Shown: positions 55,418 through 64,000 of the stretch, piece after piece | How positions within the stretch are numbered: the stretch's first letter is position 1 | How the letters are laid out: each line of letters opens with the position of its first letter | Translations under genes and position numbers: made by a program | Source: Acinetobacter modestus | Lineage (GTDB): Bacteria; Pseudomonadota; Gammaproteobacteria; Pseudomonadales; Moraxellaceae | NCBI RefSeq assembly: GCF_014636095.1 | Contig: NZ_BMDV01000002.1 | Coordinates: 310,001-374,000 of the forward strand | Length of the DNA stretch: 64,000 bases | Direction: 5' to 3' | The notes under the pieces: generated by a model | Told to the model about the DNA's origin: nothing | Database searches by the model: none | The model's input: only the letters and a program-made list of their open reading frames with translations

Positions 55418-57529
55418 TTACCAATAATATTTCAGTGATTTTGCCCAACTAGTATTTGGATAATCTGTTTTGATTTGATCAAACCATTGTTTGCGGACAG
55501 TTTTGTTTACTTCATTACCACCACAATCATTAATACCACTTGGTGCATAACATTGTATTGCGCGATAAAGGGCGTAAGCTTGTAAATCGCTTTTGCTTGA
55601 TGATTTGATGAGATCTTGATAAATCTGACCACGAGCAAAAATTTTGCCTGAAAAATTTGATGTTTGTTTTTCATTATAAGAAAGCTGCTGCAACGAATAT
55701 CCTTGTTCACTACGGAAATATTCTCCTAAGCAAACATTTAATAATGGATCTTTAGGTGTCTGAGCCAATTGATTAACTAAAGTCTCTAAATTTGAGCATT
55801 TTAGTTGTGGTGTAATGTTTGCTCCATTCCAAATGAAATTAGAAAAATCTGGTTTATTCTTCAATTGTTCATTGTCACTGTTATAACCTTTATATTGCAT
55901 GGCATTTTTAGGCATAAAAGCATAGCTTTGTTTAAACAATTCGAATTGTTGATGTACTAAGCTTTTACTTAGAAGGGTGTAGATCGCAGCTTGTTTTTGA
56001 TCTATGTTGCTTTGTTCAGATTGAATCAATTTTTGCAAACTGTTTGTATCTGCGATTTGGGTAATAAAATTTCTCTGTAGGTTCGGCTGAGTAATTTGAG
56101 CTTTTTTTCCTATAAATGCTGAATAGTCCTGTTTTATTGCCAAATGATTGGATAATGCTGTTTCAAATAAACCGCGTTGATAACTATCTTTGGCCTGTGC
56201 AAGTTGCTGACGCCAATATTCTTCAGCATTTTGAGGCTGTCCAATTTTTTCTAAAATTTGTCCTCTCAAAAAAGTTTGGCTTAACTGCAAATAACTACTA
56301 TTTTTAGCATTTGCTTTAGGTAAGTAATTTTGAGCTTCTTGAGCTTTATTTTGAACAAAAAATAAGTGAGCAGCTTGTAAATATTGAAATAATTCAGGTT
56401 GAGTTTTAAATAGTTCTTTTTGTGTATTCAGTTGTGTCCAAGAAATTGGACGATAATTATCTGAACTCGATTCACGCATATGCATCAAATCATATACTGC
56501 CAAAAAGAAAGGGTCTTTTAGATTGTTAACATTAAAAGCTGAGCTATCGAACACTCGGCGATCAATTTCAGCAGGAAGTTCACTCATCTCCAAATTATAA
56601 AATTTTGATGTCGGATTTTTGAGTTGCCAGACAATTTCATTGACTAATAAATCTTGGCGTTTTGAAAGCCAAAAACCACGACGCATAAAACCACGAGCGC
56701 TCGCGACATATTGTCCATCTGGATAGGCTTTTAAATAGGCATTAATATTATCCAAGAATTGTTTAAGTAAATTTTGGTTAATATTGTCTAAATAAACATC
56801 ACCATATTTATCTACGCCAGTCGCATAGGCGGAATTGAGTGATGTTCGAATTAACATATATTGTGATGTTTCTTTTAACCACGTATCTTCAACGGTGGTT
56901 AAGACGGTATAAATTTTATTCGCTGCTGAATAATTGCTATTATAAAACAGAATGCTCGCATTTAAATAAGAAGCATATTGACGTGTTGTGATTGACCAAT
57001 TTGGATTAATCGCAATCAATTCAATTTTGTCACCACACTGATTCATTTTCTTGCGTTCAGAAATCAAAATTTGCTTTTCTAGATTTGGGATCGCTTTATT
57101 ATTTTGTACTTGTGTATTAAAAGCTTGATTACCTGAATCAAAGCTCGTGCAACGTTCGTCAAAAACGGTGTCATTTCTTTCTAATAGTTTTCTTTGATTT
57201 GGCATTTTATTCTGAGTCAGAGATGACAGATTTGCTGCATCAAAAGGTACCATTCCATATACCGCATCCCATAAATTGGGGTCAGCTGTCATCGGCTTAA
57301 TTGTTGCAAGCCCTAAGTCGCTGAGTAGTAATGTCATATTGGTTTGACTATCATTTGCTGGATATAACACAGGAAGATTGCTACAACCGTTTAAATTTTT
57401 GTCATTTATGGCAAGGTTTGGCTCGCAAAATTGCTCTACACCAGCATAGGTGATTGGGCTATAGTAAATTACGAATGAAAGTGAAGAATAGACAATTGAT
57501 TTGAATATAAATTTGTTTTGTAGTTTCAT
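55418..57529 (-). CDS. Large exported hypothetical protein (703 aa)
   Basis: Unknown family. The signal peptide is MKLQNKFIFKSIVYSSLSFVIYYSPITYAG, cleaved near residue 30. The mature protein is largely helical with TPR/Sel1-like character (SILFYNSNYSAANKIYTVL, AAHLFFVQNKAQEAQNYLPKA, LRGQILEKIGQPQNAEEYWRQQLAQA, YRAIQCYAPSG). It has a few cysteines. Located in the periplasm or outer membrane. It directly precedes the DUF3142 gene, seven bases away, so the two are expected to work together. The far C-terminus YPNTSWAKSLKYYW fits a last TPR-like helix. Confidence 0.75.
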   Translation of the reverse strand: MKLQNKFIFKSIVYSSLSFVIYYSPITYAGVEQFCEPNLAINDKNLNGCSNLPVLYPANDSQTNMTLLLSDLGLATIKPMTADPNLWDAVYGMVPFDAANLSSLTQNKMPNQRKLLERNDTVFDERCTSFDSGNQAFNTQVQNNKAIPNLEKQILISERKKMNQCGDKIELIAINPNWSITTRQYASYLNASILFYNSNYSAANKIYTVLTTVEDTWLKETSQYMLIRTSLNSAYATGVDKYGDVYLDNINQNLLKQFLDNINAYLKAYPDGQYVASARGFMRRGFWLSKRQDLLVNEIVWQLKNPTSKFYNLEMSELPAEIDRRVFDSSAFNVNNLKDPFFLAVYDLMHMRESSSDNYRPISWTQLNTQKELFKTQPELFQYLQAAHLFFVQNKAQEAQNYLPKANAKNSSYLQLSQTFLRGQILEKIGQPQNAEEYWRQQLAQAKDSYQRGLFETALSNHLAIKQDYSAFIGKKAQITQPNLQRNFITQIADTNSLQKLIQSEQSNIDQKQAAIYTLLSKSLVHQQFELFKQSYAFMPKNAMQYKGYNSDNEQLKNKPDFSNFIWNGANITPQLKCSNLETLVNQLAQTPKDPLLNVCLGEYFRSEQGYSLQQLSYNEKQTSNFSGKIFARGQIYQDLIKSSSKSDLQAYALYRAIQCYAPSGINDCGGNEVNKTVRKQWFDQIKTDYPNTSWAKSLKYYW

Positions 57530-57587
57530 TTAGGCAATAAAGGGTGAAATGTTTTTATTGCACGAAATGATAACAAGTGAAGCGGGG

Positions 57588-57618
57588 AATAAAAAGACAG
57601 AGAAGTCTCTATCTTTTT
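57588..57618 (-). terminator. Rho-independent terminator after cyoE
   Basis: On the minus strand AAAAAGATAGAGA pairs with TCTCTGTCTTTTT (one mismatch), ending in T-rich sequence. It overlaps the cyoE stop. Confidence 0.7.
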
Positions 57619-58495
57619 AAAAAATAGGGAGGAAGGGTGCAGGGCTTTTAAATGTAAAGCTAAAGCTTAAACTAATCACAGTAATTAAGATTACTGAAAA
57701 AAGGAAAAAGCGTTTTGCCCAAAGCTGATCATCTTCAGCTTTAAATCCTAAAATACCAATATAAAACCAGTAAATACAAAGTGCATTACAGATGACCAAA
57801 AACATAATATTGGTATATCCATATATATACAAAGCATTCATCGCAACAGTGAATAAAACCACATAGATCAGCGATTCGATTTTAGTTCTATGAATAGAAC
57901 GTGCAACAGGTAAAATAGGCACGCCTGCGTTTTTGTAATCTTCAAAACGATAAATCGCAATTGCCCATGAATGCGGCATTTGCCATAAGGCATATGCAAT
58001 AAAAATGAGAAGAGCAGCCAAATCGAAATGATGACTTACAGCCGTATAACCAATAACAGGTGGACTCGCTCCAGAAATACTACCAATCACGGTTTGATGG
58101 ATCGTGGTACGTTTCGTCCACAAACTATAAAAACCGACATAGACGACAAAACCAATGACTGCGAATAAAAATGCATAGGCATTCACATAGAACCAAAGCA
58201 TGCTAAAACCAATCACACCTAATACAAGAGCATAAAACATTGCAATAGTAGGAGATATAGTTTTCTTAACAAGAGCACGATTCATTGTGCGTTGCATTTT
58301 TTGATCGATGTCTTGATCAATAACATTATTGACTACACAACCAGAAGCAACCACAAAAGTTGTTCCAAGTAATGTAATTAATAATAAGAGGAAGTCTATA
58401 GAGCCTTGGGCGGCTAAAAAGAAGCCGCCCAAGGTGGTAATAAAATTACCGAAGAGAATTCCTGGTTTAGTCAGGAATAAATACTTTTTCCACAT
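57617..58495 (-). CDS. cyoE: Protohaem IX farnesyltransferase (haem O synthase)
   Basis: Attaches a farnesyl group to haem B to give haem O for the bo3 oxidase. A 292-residue inner-membrane protein of the UbiA type with eight to nine spans. The Asp-rich site NNVIDQDIDQKMQRTMNRAL (residues ~56-75) binds the diphosphate and Mg. The second site is in WAIAIYRFEDYKNAGVPILP. Last gene of cyoABCDE. Confidence 0.96.
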   Translation of the reverse strand: MWKKYLFLTKPGILFGNFITTLGGFFLAAQGSIDFLLLLITLLGTTFVVASGCVVNNVIDQDIDQKMQRTMNRALVKKTISPTIAMFYALVLGVIGFSMLWFYVNAYAFLFAVIGFVVYVGFYSLWTKRTTIHQTVIGSISGASPPVIGYTAVSHHFDLAALLIFIAYALWQMPHSWAIAIYRFEDYKNAGVPILPVARSIHRTKIESLIYVVLFTVAMNALYIYGYTNIMFLVICNALCIYWFYIGILGFKAEDDQLWAKRFFLFSVILITVISLSFSFTFKSPAPFLPIF

Positions 58496-58505
58496 GACAA
58501 TCAGT

Positions 58506-58835
58506 TTAGATCATCATGTTGTAGTGTAGGTAATTCATAATCCACACAGAGCCGACTAAAAGTACAGCAATACATAAGATTGTGTAGATAAATGCAATAA
58601 GGTTCCAGCGCTGTTCAGATGATGTATTCATGTGTAAGAAATACACAAGTTGTACGATTACCTGAGCAACAGCTGCGATTGCAATAACAGTAACTAAGAT
58701 GCCACGGCTAAAACCACCTGCCATCACCATCCCGAATGGGATGATGGTGAGGATAACAGATAGGATAAACCCAACAGTGTATTGCTTAAAGTTACCGTGC
58801 GACGCACCTGCAGCATTATGGTCATGACCACTCAT
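58506..58835 (-). CDS. cyoD: Cytochrome bo3 oxidase subunit IV
   Basis: About 109 residues and three membrane spans, a small subunit that helps assembly of the oxidase. [20 protein letters not shown] starts the protein. The spans cover GFILSVILTIIPFGMVMAG, VIAIAAVAQVIVQLVYFLHM and AFIYTILCIAVLLVGSVWIM. I chose the ATG at 58835, which overlaps the cyoC stop (TAATG) and has GGGAG upstream, over a longer frame. Confidence 0.95.
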   Translation of the reverse strand: MSGHDHNAAGASHGNFKQYTVGFILSVILTIIPFGMVMAGGFSRGILVTVIAIAAVAQVIVQLVYFLHMNTSSEQRWNLIAFIYTILCIAVLLVGSVWIMNYLHYNMMI

Positions 58836-59455
58836 TAGAGAACTCCCAGTAAGTAAACGACGCTGAATACACAGATCCAAACGATGTCAAGGAAGTGCCA
58901 GAACAAGCTTAAGCAAGCAAGACGACGTGTATTCGGTAAGGTCAAACCATTCTTTTTGATCTGATACATCAATACCAACATCCACACTAAACCAGAAGTT
59001 ACGTGGATACCGTGTGTACCAACCAAAGTAAAGAACGATGATAAGAATGCACTATGAGTTGGACCGTGACCTTCATGAACAAGGTGATGGAATTCATTGA
59101 TTTCCATACCGATGAAGGTTGCACCAAAAAGGAATGTAATGAATAACCAAGTGATGACTTGATTTACGTTCTTTTTATAAGATGCAAGTACTGCAAAACC
59201 AAAAGTTACAGAAGAGATCAAAAGGGCAAAGGTTTCACCTAATACATAACCCAATGATTCACTGAATAAGTCTTTTGCACTTGGAGTACCAGGTGGGACA
59301 TGACTGCTCAATACAGCGAACGCGATGAAGAGTGATCCGAAAAGAATCAAGTCACTCATCAAGTATGTCCAGAAACCAAACACGGTTAAGTCGGTATCAT
59401 CATGTTCGTGATGACCATCGTGACCGTGGTTGTCGTGATGAAGTACTTCAGCCAT
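58835..59455 (-). CDS. cyoC: Cytochrome bo3 oxidase subunit III
   Basis: A 206-residue inner-membrane subunit with five spans. The His-rich N-terminus ([17 protein letters not shown]) is followed by [60 protein letters not shown] and [20 protein letters not shown], all typical. It starts four bases after cyoB. Confidence 0.96.
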   Translation of the reverse strand: MAEVLHHDNHGHDGHHEHDDTDLTVFGFWTYLMSDLILFGSLFIAFAVLSSHVPPGTPSAKDLFSESLGYVLGETFALLISSVTFGFAVLASYKKNVNQVITWLFITFLFGATFIGMEINEFHHLVHEGHGPTHSAFLSSFFTLVGTHGIHVTSGLVWMLVLMYQIKKNGLTLPNTRRLACLSLFWHFLDIVWICVFSVVYLLGVL

Positions 59456-59459
59456 TTCC

Positions 59460-61451
59460 TTAGTCCTTCTTCAAGTGTTTTTCAAGTAATGCATAGCGTT
59501 CATTTTCAATACGCTCTACTTCAGCAGCAGGAACATAATAATCAACATTCTTAGTGAATGAGCTTACGATCAAGCTAACAACTGCAGCAACGAATGAAAC
59601 AACGACTAGCCACCAAATATGCCAAATGAGAGCAAAGCCAAGTACAGTAATGAACATTGCAATCACGAAACCAGCAGCACGATCAGTCGGCATGTGGATA
59701 TCTTCATATTTAGTGTTACGTGCATATGCTACGCCATTTTCTTTGTCAGTCCAGAAACGGTCAACACCGCTAGCTTCTGGTACATGTGCAAAGTTATAGA
59801 ATGGAGCAGGAGATGACGTAGACCATTCGAGTGTACGACTATCCCAAGGGTCGCCTGTGTAGTCCATGTTGTCTTTACGTTGTAAGAAACCAACGATGAT
59901 TTGCATTAAGAAACATGCAATACCAATTGCAACAAGAACAGCACCAAATAATGCGATCGCTAAGTATGGATCCCATTCTGGGTTGTCATATGTATTCAAA
60001 CGACGAGTCATACCCATGAAACCAAGGATATAAAGTGGCATGAATGCAAAATAGAAACCGAAGAACCAGAACCAGAACGCAGCTTTACCCCATGCTTCGT
60101 TGAGCTTCCAACCAAACATTTTCGGCCAGTAGAAGATGATGCCGGCAAACATACCAAACACCACACCACCGATAATTACGTTATGGAAGTGAGCGATCAA
60201 GAAGAGTGAGTTGTGCACAAGGAAGTCCGCAGGCGGAACAGCCATAAGTACACCAGTTAAACCACCAATACCGAATGTTACTAGGAAGCCAAGCGTCCAT
60301 AACATTGGAGTAGTAAAGGTGATGCGACCTTTATACATCGTGAATAACCAAGAGAAGATTTTCACACCTGTAGGAATCGCAATAACCATGGTCATGATAC
60401 CAAAGAACGCATTAACGTTCGCACCAGCACCCATGGTGAAGAAGTGGTGAAGCCATACAACGAACGCAAGTACAGTAATCGCGATAGTTGCATACACCAT
60501 AGACTTATAACCGAACAACGCTTTACGAGAGAAGGTTGCAACGATTTCTGAGTATAAACCAAACGCTGGTAATACCAAGATATATACTTCAGGGTGACCC
60601 CATGTCCAGATCAAGTTCACGTAAAGCATTGGGCTACCGCCAAGCTCATTAGTGAAGAAATGGAAACCGAAATAACGGTCTAAAGTAAGCATTGCAAGCG
60701 TACCTGTTAATACAGGGAATGATGCAATGATTAATACAGCCGTACACAGTGAAGTCCATGTAAAAATAGGCATGTCCATTAATTTCATGCCAGGTGCGCG
60801 CATTTTAATGATGGTAACAAAGAAGTTAACACCAGATAAAAGCGTACCTAAACCAGAAACTTGGAGTGCCCAGATATAGTAGTCAACACCGACACCAGGA
60901 GAATATTGGATGCCAGATAGAGGAGGGTAAGCCATCCAACCAGTCGCAGCAAATTCACCTAATACAAGTGAAACCATCATCAAACCAGCAGCGCCTGCGA
61001 ATAACCAGAAACTTAAAGAGTTTAATAATGGGAATGCAACGTCACGAGCACCGATTTGTAATGGTACTGAGATGTTCATCATACCAACAACGAGACCCAT
61101 CGCTACGAAGAAGATCATGATTACACCATGAGCGGTGAAAATCTGGTCGTAGTGGTCAGGATGTAAGTAACCTTCACCACCGCCTTTCGCGAGGAAAAGT
61201 TGTAAACGCATCATGATCGCATCGGCGAAACCACGCAAAAGCATGACTACTGATACGATGATATACATGATACCAATTTTCTTATGGTCTACTGATGTAA
61301 ACCACTCGTTCCATAAGTATCCCCATTTTTTGAAATAGGTAATACCGCCAACAACTGCAATTCCACCAAGTGCCATAAGGACCATGGTGACAAGTACAAT
61401 TGGCTCCGTCGGGATAGAGTCCCAACCCAGTTTACCAAAAATCATATCCAT
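59460..61451 (-). CDS. cyoB: Cytochrome bo3 ubiquinol oxidase subunit I
   Basis: Catalytic subunit that reduces oxygen and pumps protons; 663 residues, about 15 spans. Haem and CuB ligands are in [50 protein letters not shown] and [13 protein letters not shown]. The Q-site and D-channel region near [20 protein letters not shown] is also present. Fits the E. coli subunit length. Confidence 0.98.
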   Translation of the reverse strand: MDMIFGKLGWDSIPTEPIVLVTMVLMALGGIAVVGGITYFKKWGYLWNEWFTSVDHKKIGIMYIIVSVVMLLRGFADAIMMRLQLFLAKGGGEGYLHPDHYDQIFTAHGVIMIFFVAMGLVVGMMNISVPLQIGARDVAFPLLNSLSFWLFAGAAGLMMVSLVLGEFAATGWMAYPPLSGIQYSPGVGVDYYIWALQVSGLGTLLSGVNFFVTIIKMRAPGMKLMDMPIFTWTSLCTAVLIIASFPVLTGTLAMLTLDRYFGFHFFTNELGGSPMLYVNLIWTWGHPEVYILVLPAFGLYSEIVATFSRKALFGYKSMVYATIAITVLAFVVWLHHFFTMGAGANVNAFFGIMTMVIAIPTGVKIFSWLFTMYKGRITFTTPMLWTLGFLVTFGIGGLTGVLMAVPPADFLVHNSLFLIAHFHNVIIGGVVFGMFAGIIFYWPKMFGWKLNEAWGKAAFWFWFFGFYFAFMPLYILGFMGMTRRLNTYDNPEWDPYLAIALFGAVLVAIGIACFLMQIIVGFLQRKDNMDYTGDPWDSRTLEWSTSSPAPFYNFAHVPEASGVDRFWTDKENGVAYARNTKYEDIHMPTDRAAGFVIAMFITVLGFALIWHIWWLVVVSFVAAVVSLIVSSFTKNVDYYVPAAEVERIENERYALLEKHLKKD

Positions 61452-61454
61452 GTC

Positions 61455-62507
61455 TTATTCCCCTTGAGCAGCGTGTTCAGCTGCAGCATGAGTTTCTGCT
61501 GTTGCATGTCCAGCAGAGTGGTCAGCACCGTGATAGTTACTCATATAGCGGTTGATGATTGTTTCAAACAACTTAGGCTCAACAGAAGAGTAATAAGTCA
61601 CAGGGTGTGGCTTAGTCGGGAACGGTTTCATTGCTTCAGCTTTAGCAAGTGCTTCTTCATCACCAGCAGCTTTAGCACGATTCACTAAATGCTCGATCTG
61701 ATGCTTAGAACGATCACCATCTTTAAGCGTTGCTAACTCAGCTTGGTCAAGTGTACCTTTTTGAATTGCTTCAGCATTGATACTTGTACCATTACCAGCT
61801 TTAACAGCTTCTACCCATTTTGCAAATTCAGCTTCAGTTACGCTGTGTGCTTTAAAGCGCATTTGAGAGAAACCGTAACCTGAATAGTTTGCTGAGAAGC
61901 CACGGAAAACACCTGGTTCATCTGCTAACAAGTGAAGGTGAGTTTGCATACCCGCCATTGCATAGATCTGACCACCTAACTGTGGGATGAAGAACGAGTT
62001 CATCGTAAAGTTAGAAGTAATCTTAAAGCTTACAGGCGTTTTTTCTGGGAAGCGTACTTCGTTTACCGTTGCAATGTTTTGCTCAGGATAGATAAAAATC
62101 CATTTAAACTGTTCAGCGACAGCTTGAATAGTTAATGGTGCTTTATCTGATTCTAACGGACGGTAAGGGTCGTACTTGTGGGAACCCCACCAAGTTAACC
62201 AAGCTAAAATACCAATAATAATGACAGGAACACCCCAAACAACGATCTCAATTGTCGTAGAGTGTGCCCAAGTAGGTTTATAGTCTGCATCTTTATTCGA
62301 TGCGCGATATTGCCAACCAAACCATAATGCCATAACGATTGATGGAATTACCACCAATAGCATTAGATAGATCGCAGTCATCATCAGGCTACTTTGACCT
62401 TGACCAACTGGACCTTTATTGTTTAGAAGTACCATATCACCACCACACCCAGTTAAGAGTGCAGCCATCGTTGATAAAGACAATACAGCTAAAATCGTTT
62501 GTCTCAT
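61455..62507 (-). CDS. cyoA: Cytochrome bo3 ubiquinol oxidase subunit II
   Basis: A 350-residue lipoprotein subunit (lipobox LLTGC, Cys21) with two spans and a periplasmic cupredoxin-like domain that lacks CuA ligands, as expected for a quinol oxidase. EQFKWIFIYPEQNIATVNEV, NSFFIPQLGGQIYAMAGMQ and SANYSGYGFSQMRF are typical. It is longer than E. coli CyoA (315) by a helical insert near 240-300 and a His/Ala-rich tail (YHGADHSAGHATAETHAAAE). First gene of cyoABCDE, behind a 300-base leader region with a long inverted repeat. Confidence 0.97.
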   Translation of the reverse strand: MRQTILAVLSLSTMAALLTGCGGDMVLLNNKGPVGQGQSSLMMTAIYLMLLVVIPSIVMALWFGWQYRASNKDADYKPTWAHSTTIEIVVWGVPVIIIGILAWLTWWGSHKYDPYRPLESDKAPLTIQAVAEQFKWIFIYPEQNIATVNEVRFPEKTPVSFKITSNFTMNSFFIPQLGGQIYAMAGMQTHLHLLADEPGVFRGFSANYSGYGFSQMRFKAHSVTEAEFAKWVEAVKAGNGTSINAEAIQKGTLDQAELATLKDGDRSKHQIEHLVNRAKAAGDEEALAKAEAMKPFPTKPHPVTYYSSVEPKLFETIINRYMSNYHGADHSAGHATAETHAAAEHAAQGE

Positions 62508-62565
62508 TTTACAACCTCGGTGAAGAGTCCCATTCCCTAATTTAAATTATGGGATAGCGATTAAA

Positions 62566-62619
62566 GTGTCGCATGATTGATAAGAATTTTTTGTGAAATG
62601 CTTAGCAATCATGCGACAC
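62566..62619 (-). promoter_or_regulatory. Long inverted repeat in the cyo operon leader
   Basis: GTGTCGCATGATTG (62566-62579) and CAATCATGCGACAC (62606-62619) form a perfect 14-base-pair inverted repeat with a 26-base loop, 59 bases upstream of the cyoA start. A CATAAT (minus, about 62643-62638) lies shortly upstream, so the repeat would be near the 5-prime end of the cyo message. It may be an RNA hairpin or a repressor site. Confidence 0.55.
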
Positions 62620-62764
62620 CGCTACGTTGTCGGGCATTATGCCTCATATTGAAAAACTAAGCTACATCTAACACAGTCAGAAATACTTGTTTTAAAACCT
62701 GATTTATTTTGTAGGAATTGTTGTTGAAATGTATATTTTTTCTATAAATATCAATTTTATAGAG

Positions 62765-62791
62765 TAAAAAAGAGGAATAAATCCTCTTTTG
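62765..62791 (-). terminator. Rho-independent terminator after the GYF/RDD gene
   Basis: On the minus strand AAAAGAGGA-TTTAT-TCCTCTTTT followed by T. It lies between the RDD gene and the cyo promoter region. Confidence 0.88.
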
Positions 62792-62807
62792 CTTAGTTAA
62801 TTAAAAA

Positions 62808-63569
62808 TTATTGCTTTACGACCTTAGTTTTTGCCAATTTATCGTGCAAAGTTTGGCGATTTTTATTAAATGCAAAGAAAGCATAGTCGATAATGGTAAT
62901 AAATGGCATAAACAATAAATTCAGAATGATAAATAAAGCACTTCTCAACCAAAAAGCTCTAATCGTATTGACTGCCGTATGTGTTTCAGCATCTACGATT
63001 TTGATTTTGGTTATTTTTTTACCAATGCTTTGTCCTGACTTCGCAATTAAAAAAGCTTGTAGCATCAGCATGAGAATCAAATAAACAAAAATACTCATCC
63101 ATGCTTCATTTGGAATAAGCTGCATAAGTTGATGCTGCAACTCAACTGCTTCACTTGAAGCGACTTGGCTTGCTTGTAATTGCTTTTGAATTTTAAATAA
63201 TTCTGTGTACTGACTTTCGTTAAAGAAAAAAGATGGTATAGCAGCCATTGGAAGCCAAAGTGTTAAGTCAATCACCTTAGCGAGTGCACGAGAATGAAAT
63301 GAGGCGAGTTCAGATGTTTTTTGTTCAACTTTAATTTTAAAAGTTGACTGCTCAGTTTCATTGTTAATTTGATTGTTAAAAGATGAATAACCTACAGGTT
63401 CGTAGACAAGTTTTCCTTGAGTGAGTTCGCCAAGAGTTTTCCATTCACTCATACCTTCGTGCCAAACCAAGTCTGTAAGTAATACTTGTTGGCTAGAAAG
63501 CATTTGGTTCAGTTGGTCTAAACTATAAGGTCCAGCTTGTTGATTATTACGAGCCAAGTAAATTTGCAT
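62808..63569 (-). CDS. GYF-domain and RDD-domain membrane protein
   Basis: A 253-residue inner-membrane protein of unknown role. The N-terminal GYF_2 domain (residues 1-55) has AGPYSLDQLNQMLSSQQVLL and WHEGMSEWKTLGEL and probably binds proline-rich peptides. A polar linker follows, then an RDD domain from about residue 90, with three spans and RALAKVIDLTLWLPMAAIP. KSGQSIGKKITKIKIVD is typical of RDD. It stands alone between ppsA and cyoA and is closed by its own terminator. Confidence 0.88.
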   Translation of the reverse strand: MQIYLARNNQQAGPYSLDQLNQMLSSQQVLLTDLVWHEGMSEWKTLGELTQGKLVYEPVGYSSFNNQINNETEQSTFKIKVEQKTSELASFHSRALAKVIDLTLWLPMAAIPSFFFNESQYTELFKIQKQLQASQVASSEAVELQHQLMQLIPNEAWMSIFVYLILMLMLQAFLIAKSGQSIGKKITKIKIVDAETHTAVNTIRAFWLRSALFIILNLLFMPFITIIDYAFFAFNKNRQTLHDKLAKTKVVKQ

Positions 63570-63596
63570 AATTAAAAATTCTCAATGACTAAAGAT

Positions 63597-63627
63597 GAAA
63601 AAAGACCCTACGAAAGGGTCTTTTTTA
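63597..63627 (-). terminator. Rho-independent terminator after ppsA
   Basis: AGACCCT and AGGGTCT (63603-63621) with A/T tracts on both sides; on the minus strand a run of T follows the stem. Confidence 0.9.
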
Positions 63628-63634
63628 AAAAAGA

Positions 63635-64000
63635 CTAGGCTTTCTTGATTTGTTCTTCAGCAAGGAAGAACCAAGTATCAAGCACTGAGTCAGGGTTAAG
63701 TGACACAGATTCAATACCTTGTTCCATGAGCCATTTAGCAAGGTCAGGGTGGTCTGATGGACCTTGACCACAAATACCAACGTATTTTCCTGCTTTACGG
63801 CATGCATGAATTGCCATAGAAAGAAGGGCTTTAACCGCTGGATCACGCTCATCAAATAAGTGAGATACGATACCAGAATCACGGTCAAGACCAAGTGTTA
63901 ATTGTGTTAAGTCATTTGAACCAATCGAGAAACCATCGAAATGTTCAAGGAACTGTTCAGCCAATAAAGCATTGGTTGGAAGCTCACACATCATGATGAT
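63635..64000 (-). CDS. ppsA: Phosphoenolpyruvate synthase, C-terminal end (cut by window edge)
   Basis: Makes phosphoenolpyruvate from pyruvate and ATP in gluconeogenesis. The last ~121 residues of the PEP-binding TIM-barrel domain are seen: IIMMCELPTNALLAEQF, DGFSIGSNDLTQLTLGLDRD, HLFDERDPAVKALLSMAI, and the catalytic-Cys loop KYVGICGQGPSDHPDLAKWL. It ends SVSLNPDSVLDTWFFLAEEQ. The rest lies beyond the right edge. Confidence 0.95.
   Translation of the reverse strand: MIMMCELPTNALLAEQFLEHFDGFSIGSNDLTQLTLGLDRDSGIVSHLFDERDPAVKALLSMAIHACRKAGKYVGICGQGPSDHPDLAKWLMEQGIESVSLNPDSVLDTWFFLAEEQIKKA

Overview
The window is a stretch of core chromosome from a gamma-proteobacterium of the Moraxellaceae, almost certainly Acinetobacter. 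The evidence is an AT-rich base composition, the order alaS-lysC-csrA with a long-tailed CsrA, hisZ-purA, purH followed by purD, the cyoABCDE oxidase, and several small lipoproteins of an Acinetobacter type. I saw no insertion sequence, prophage, CRISPR array, rRNA or tRNA gene. The two end genes (ahcY at the left, ppsA at the right) are cut by the window edge.

Layout. 0-7 kb: ahcY behind a well-formed S-adenosylhomocysteine riboswitch, a small unknown gene, gloB, an unknown gene translationally coupled to a histone-deacetylase-fold enzyme, and the methionine importer metQ-metN-metI with a terminator-like hairpin inside the operon. 7.5-16 kb: purD, purH, fis, a zinc-ribbon membrane protein behind prmA, a small secreted protein, mnmG and an SMR efflux pump. 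16-19.5 kb: an unknown lipoprotein built of repeats, a histidine-box membrane protein and an AraC-type regulator. 19.5-29.4 kb: an iron-uptake and redox block holding a DUF4198 protein, an ApbE-DUF2271 fusion, a PepSY-type membrane protein, a membrane-anchored flavodoxin reductase and two TonB-dependent receptors, with two candidate Fur boxes.

30-45 kb: a purine permease with an adenine deaminase, cytochrome b561, two tandem paralogous cysteine-containing small exported proteins, rnhB facing csrA-lysC-alaS, a GAPDH/erythrose-4-phosphate dehydrogenase homologue, a coiled-coil membrane protein, a lipoprotein, hisZ and purA. 45.4-45.7 kb holds a candidate orphan short transcript with its own promoter and terminator. 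46.7-50.7 kb holds the Anbu proteasome-like operon (ATP-grasp, alpha-E, transglutaminase, Anbu) behind a convincing sigma-54 promoter and divergent from a WYL regulator. 50.7-64 kb: alr, dnaB, the rpsF-rpsR-rplI operon, a pair of uncharacterised exported proteins, cyoABCDE, a GYF/RDD membrane protein and the end of ppsA.

How the genes fit together: one-carbon and methionine metabolism is represented by ahcY and metNIQ. Purine synthesis and salvage is represented by purD, purH, purA, the permease and the deaminase. Iron acquisition and flavin-based extracytoplasmic electron transfer sit at 19.5-29.4 kb. The least understood parts are the Anbu peptide-modification operon, the ApbE/DUF2271/PepSY/flavoreductase block, the 55-57.5 kb protein pair and the small orphan transcript. 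All positions and motifs were read by eye; no database search or folding program was run.
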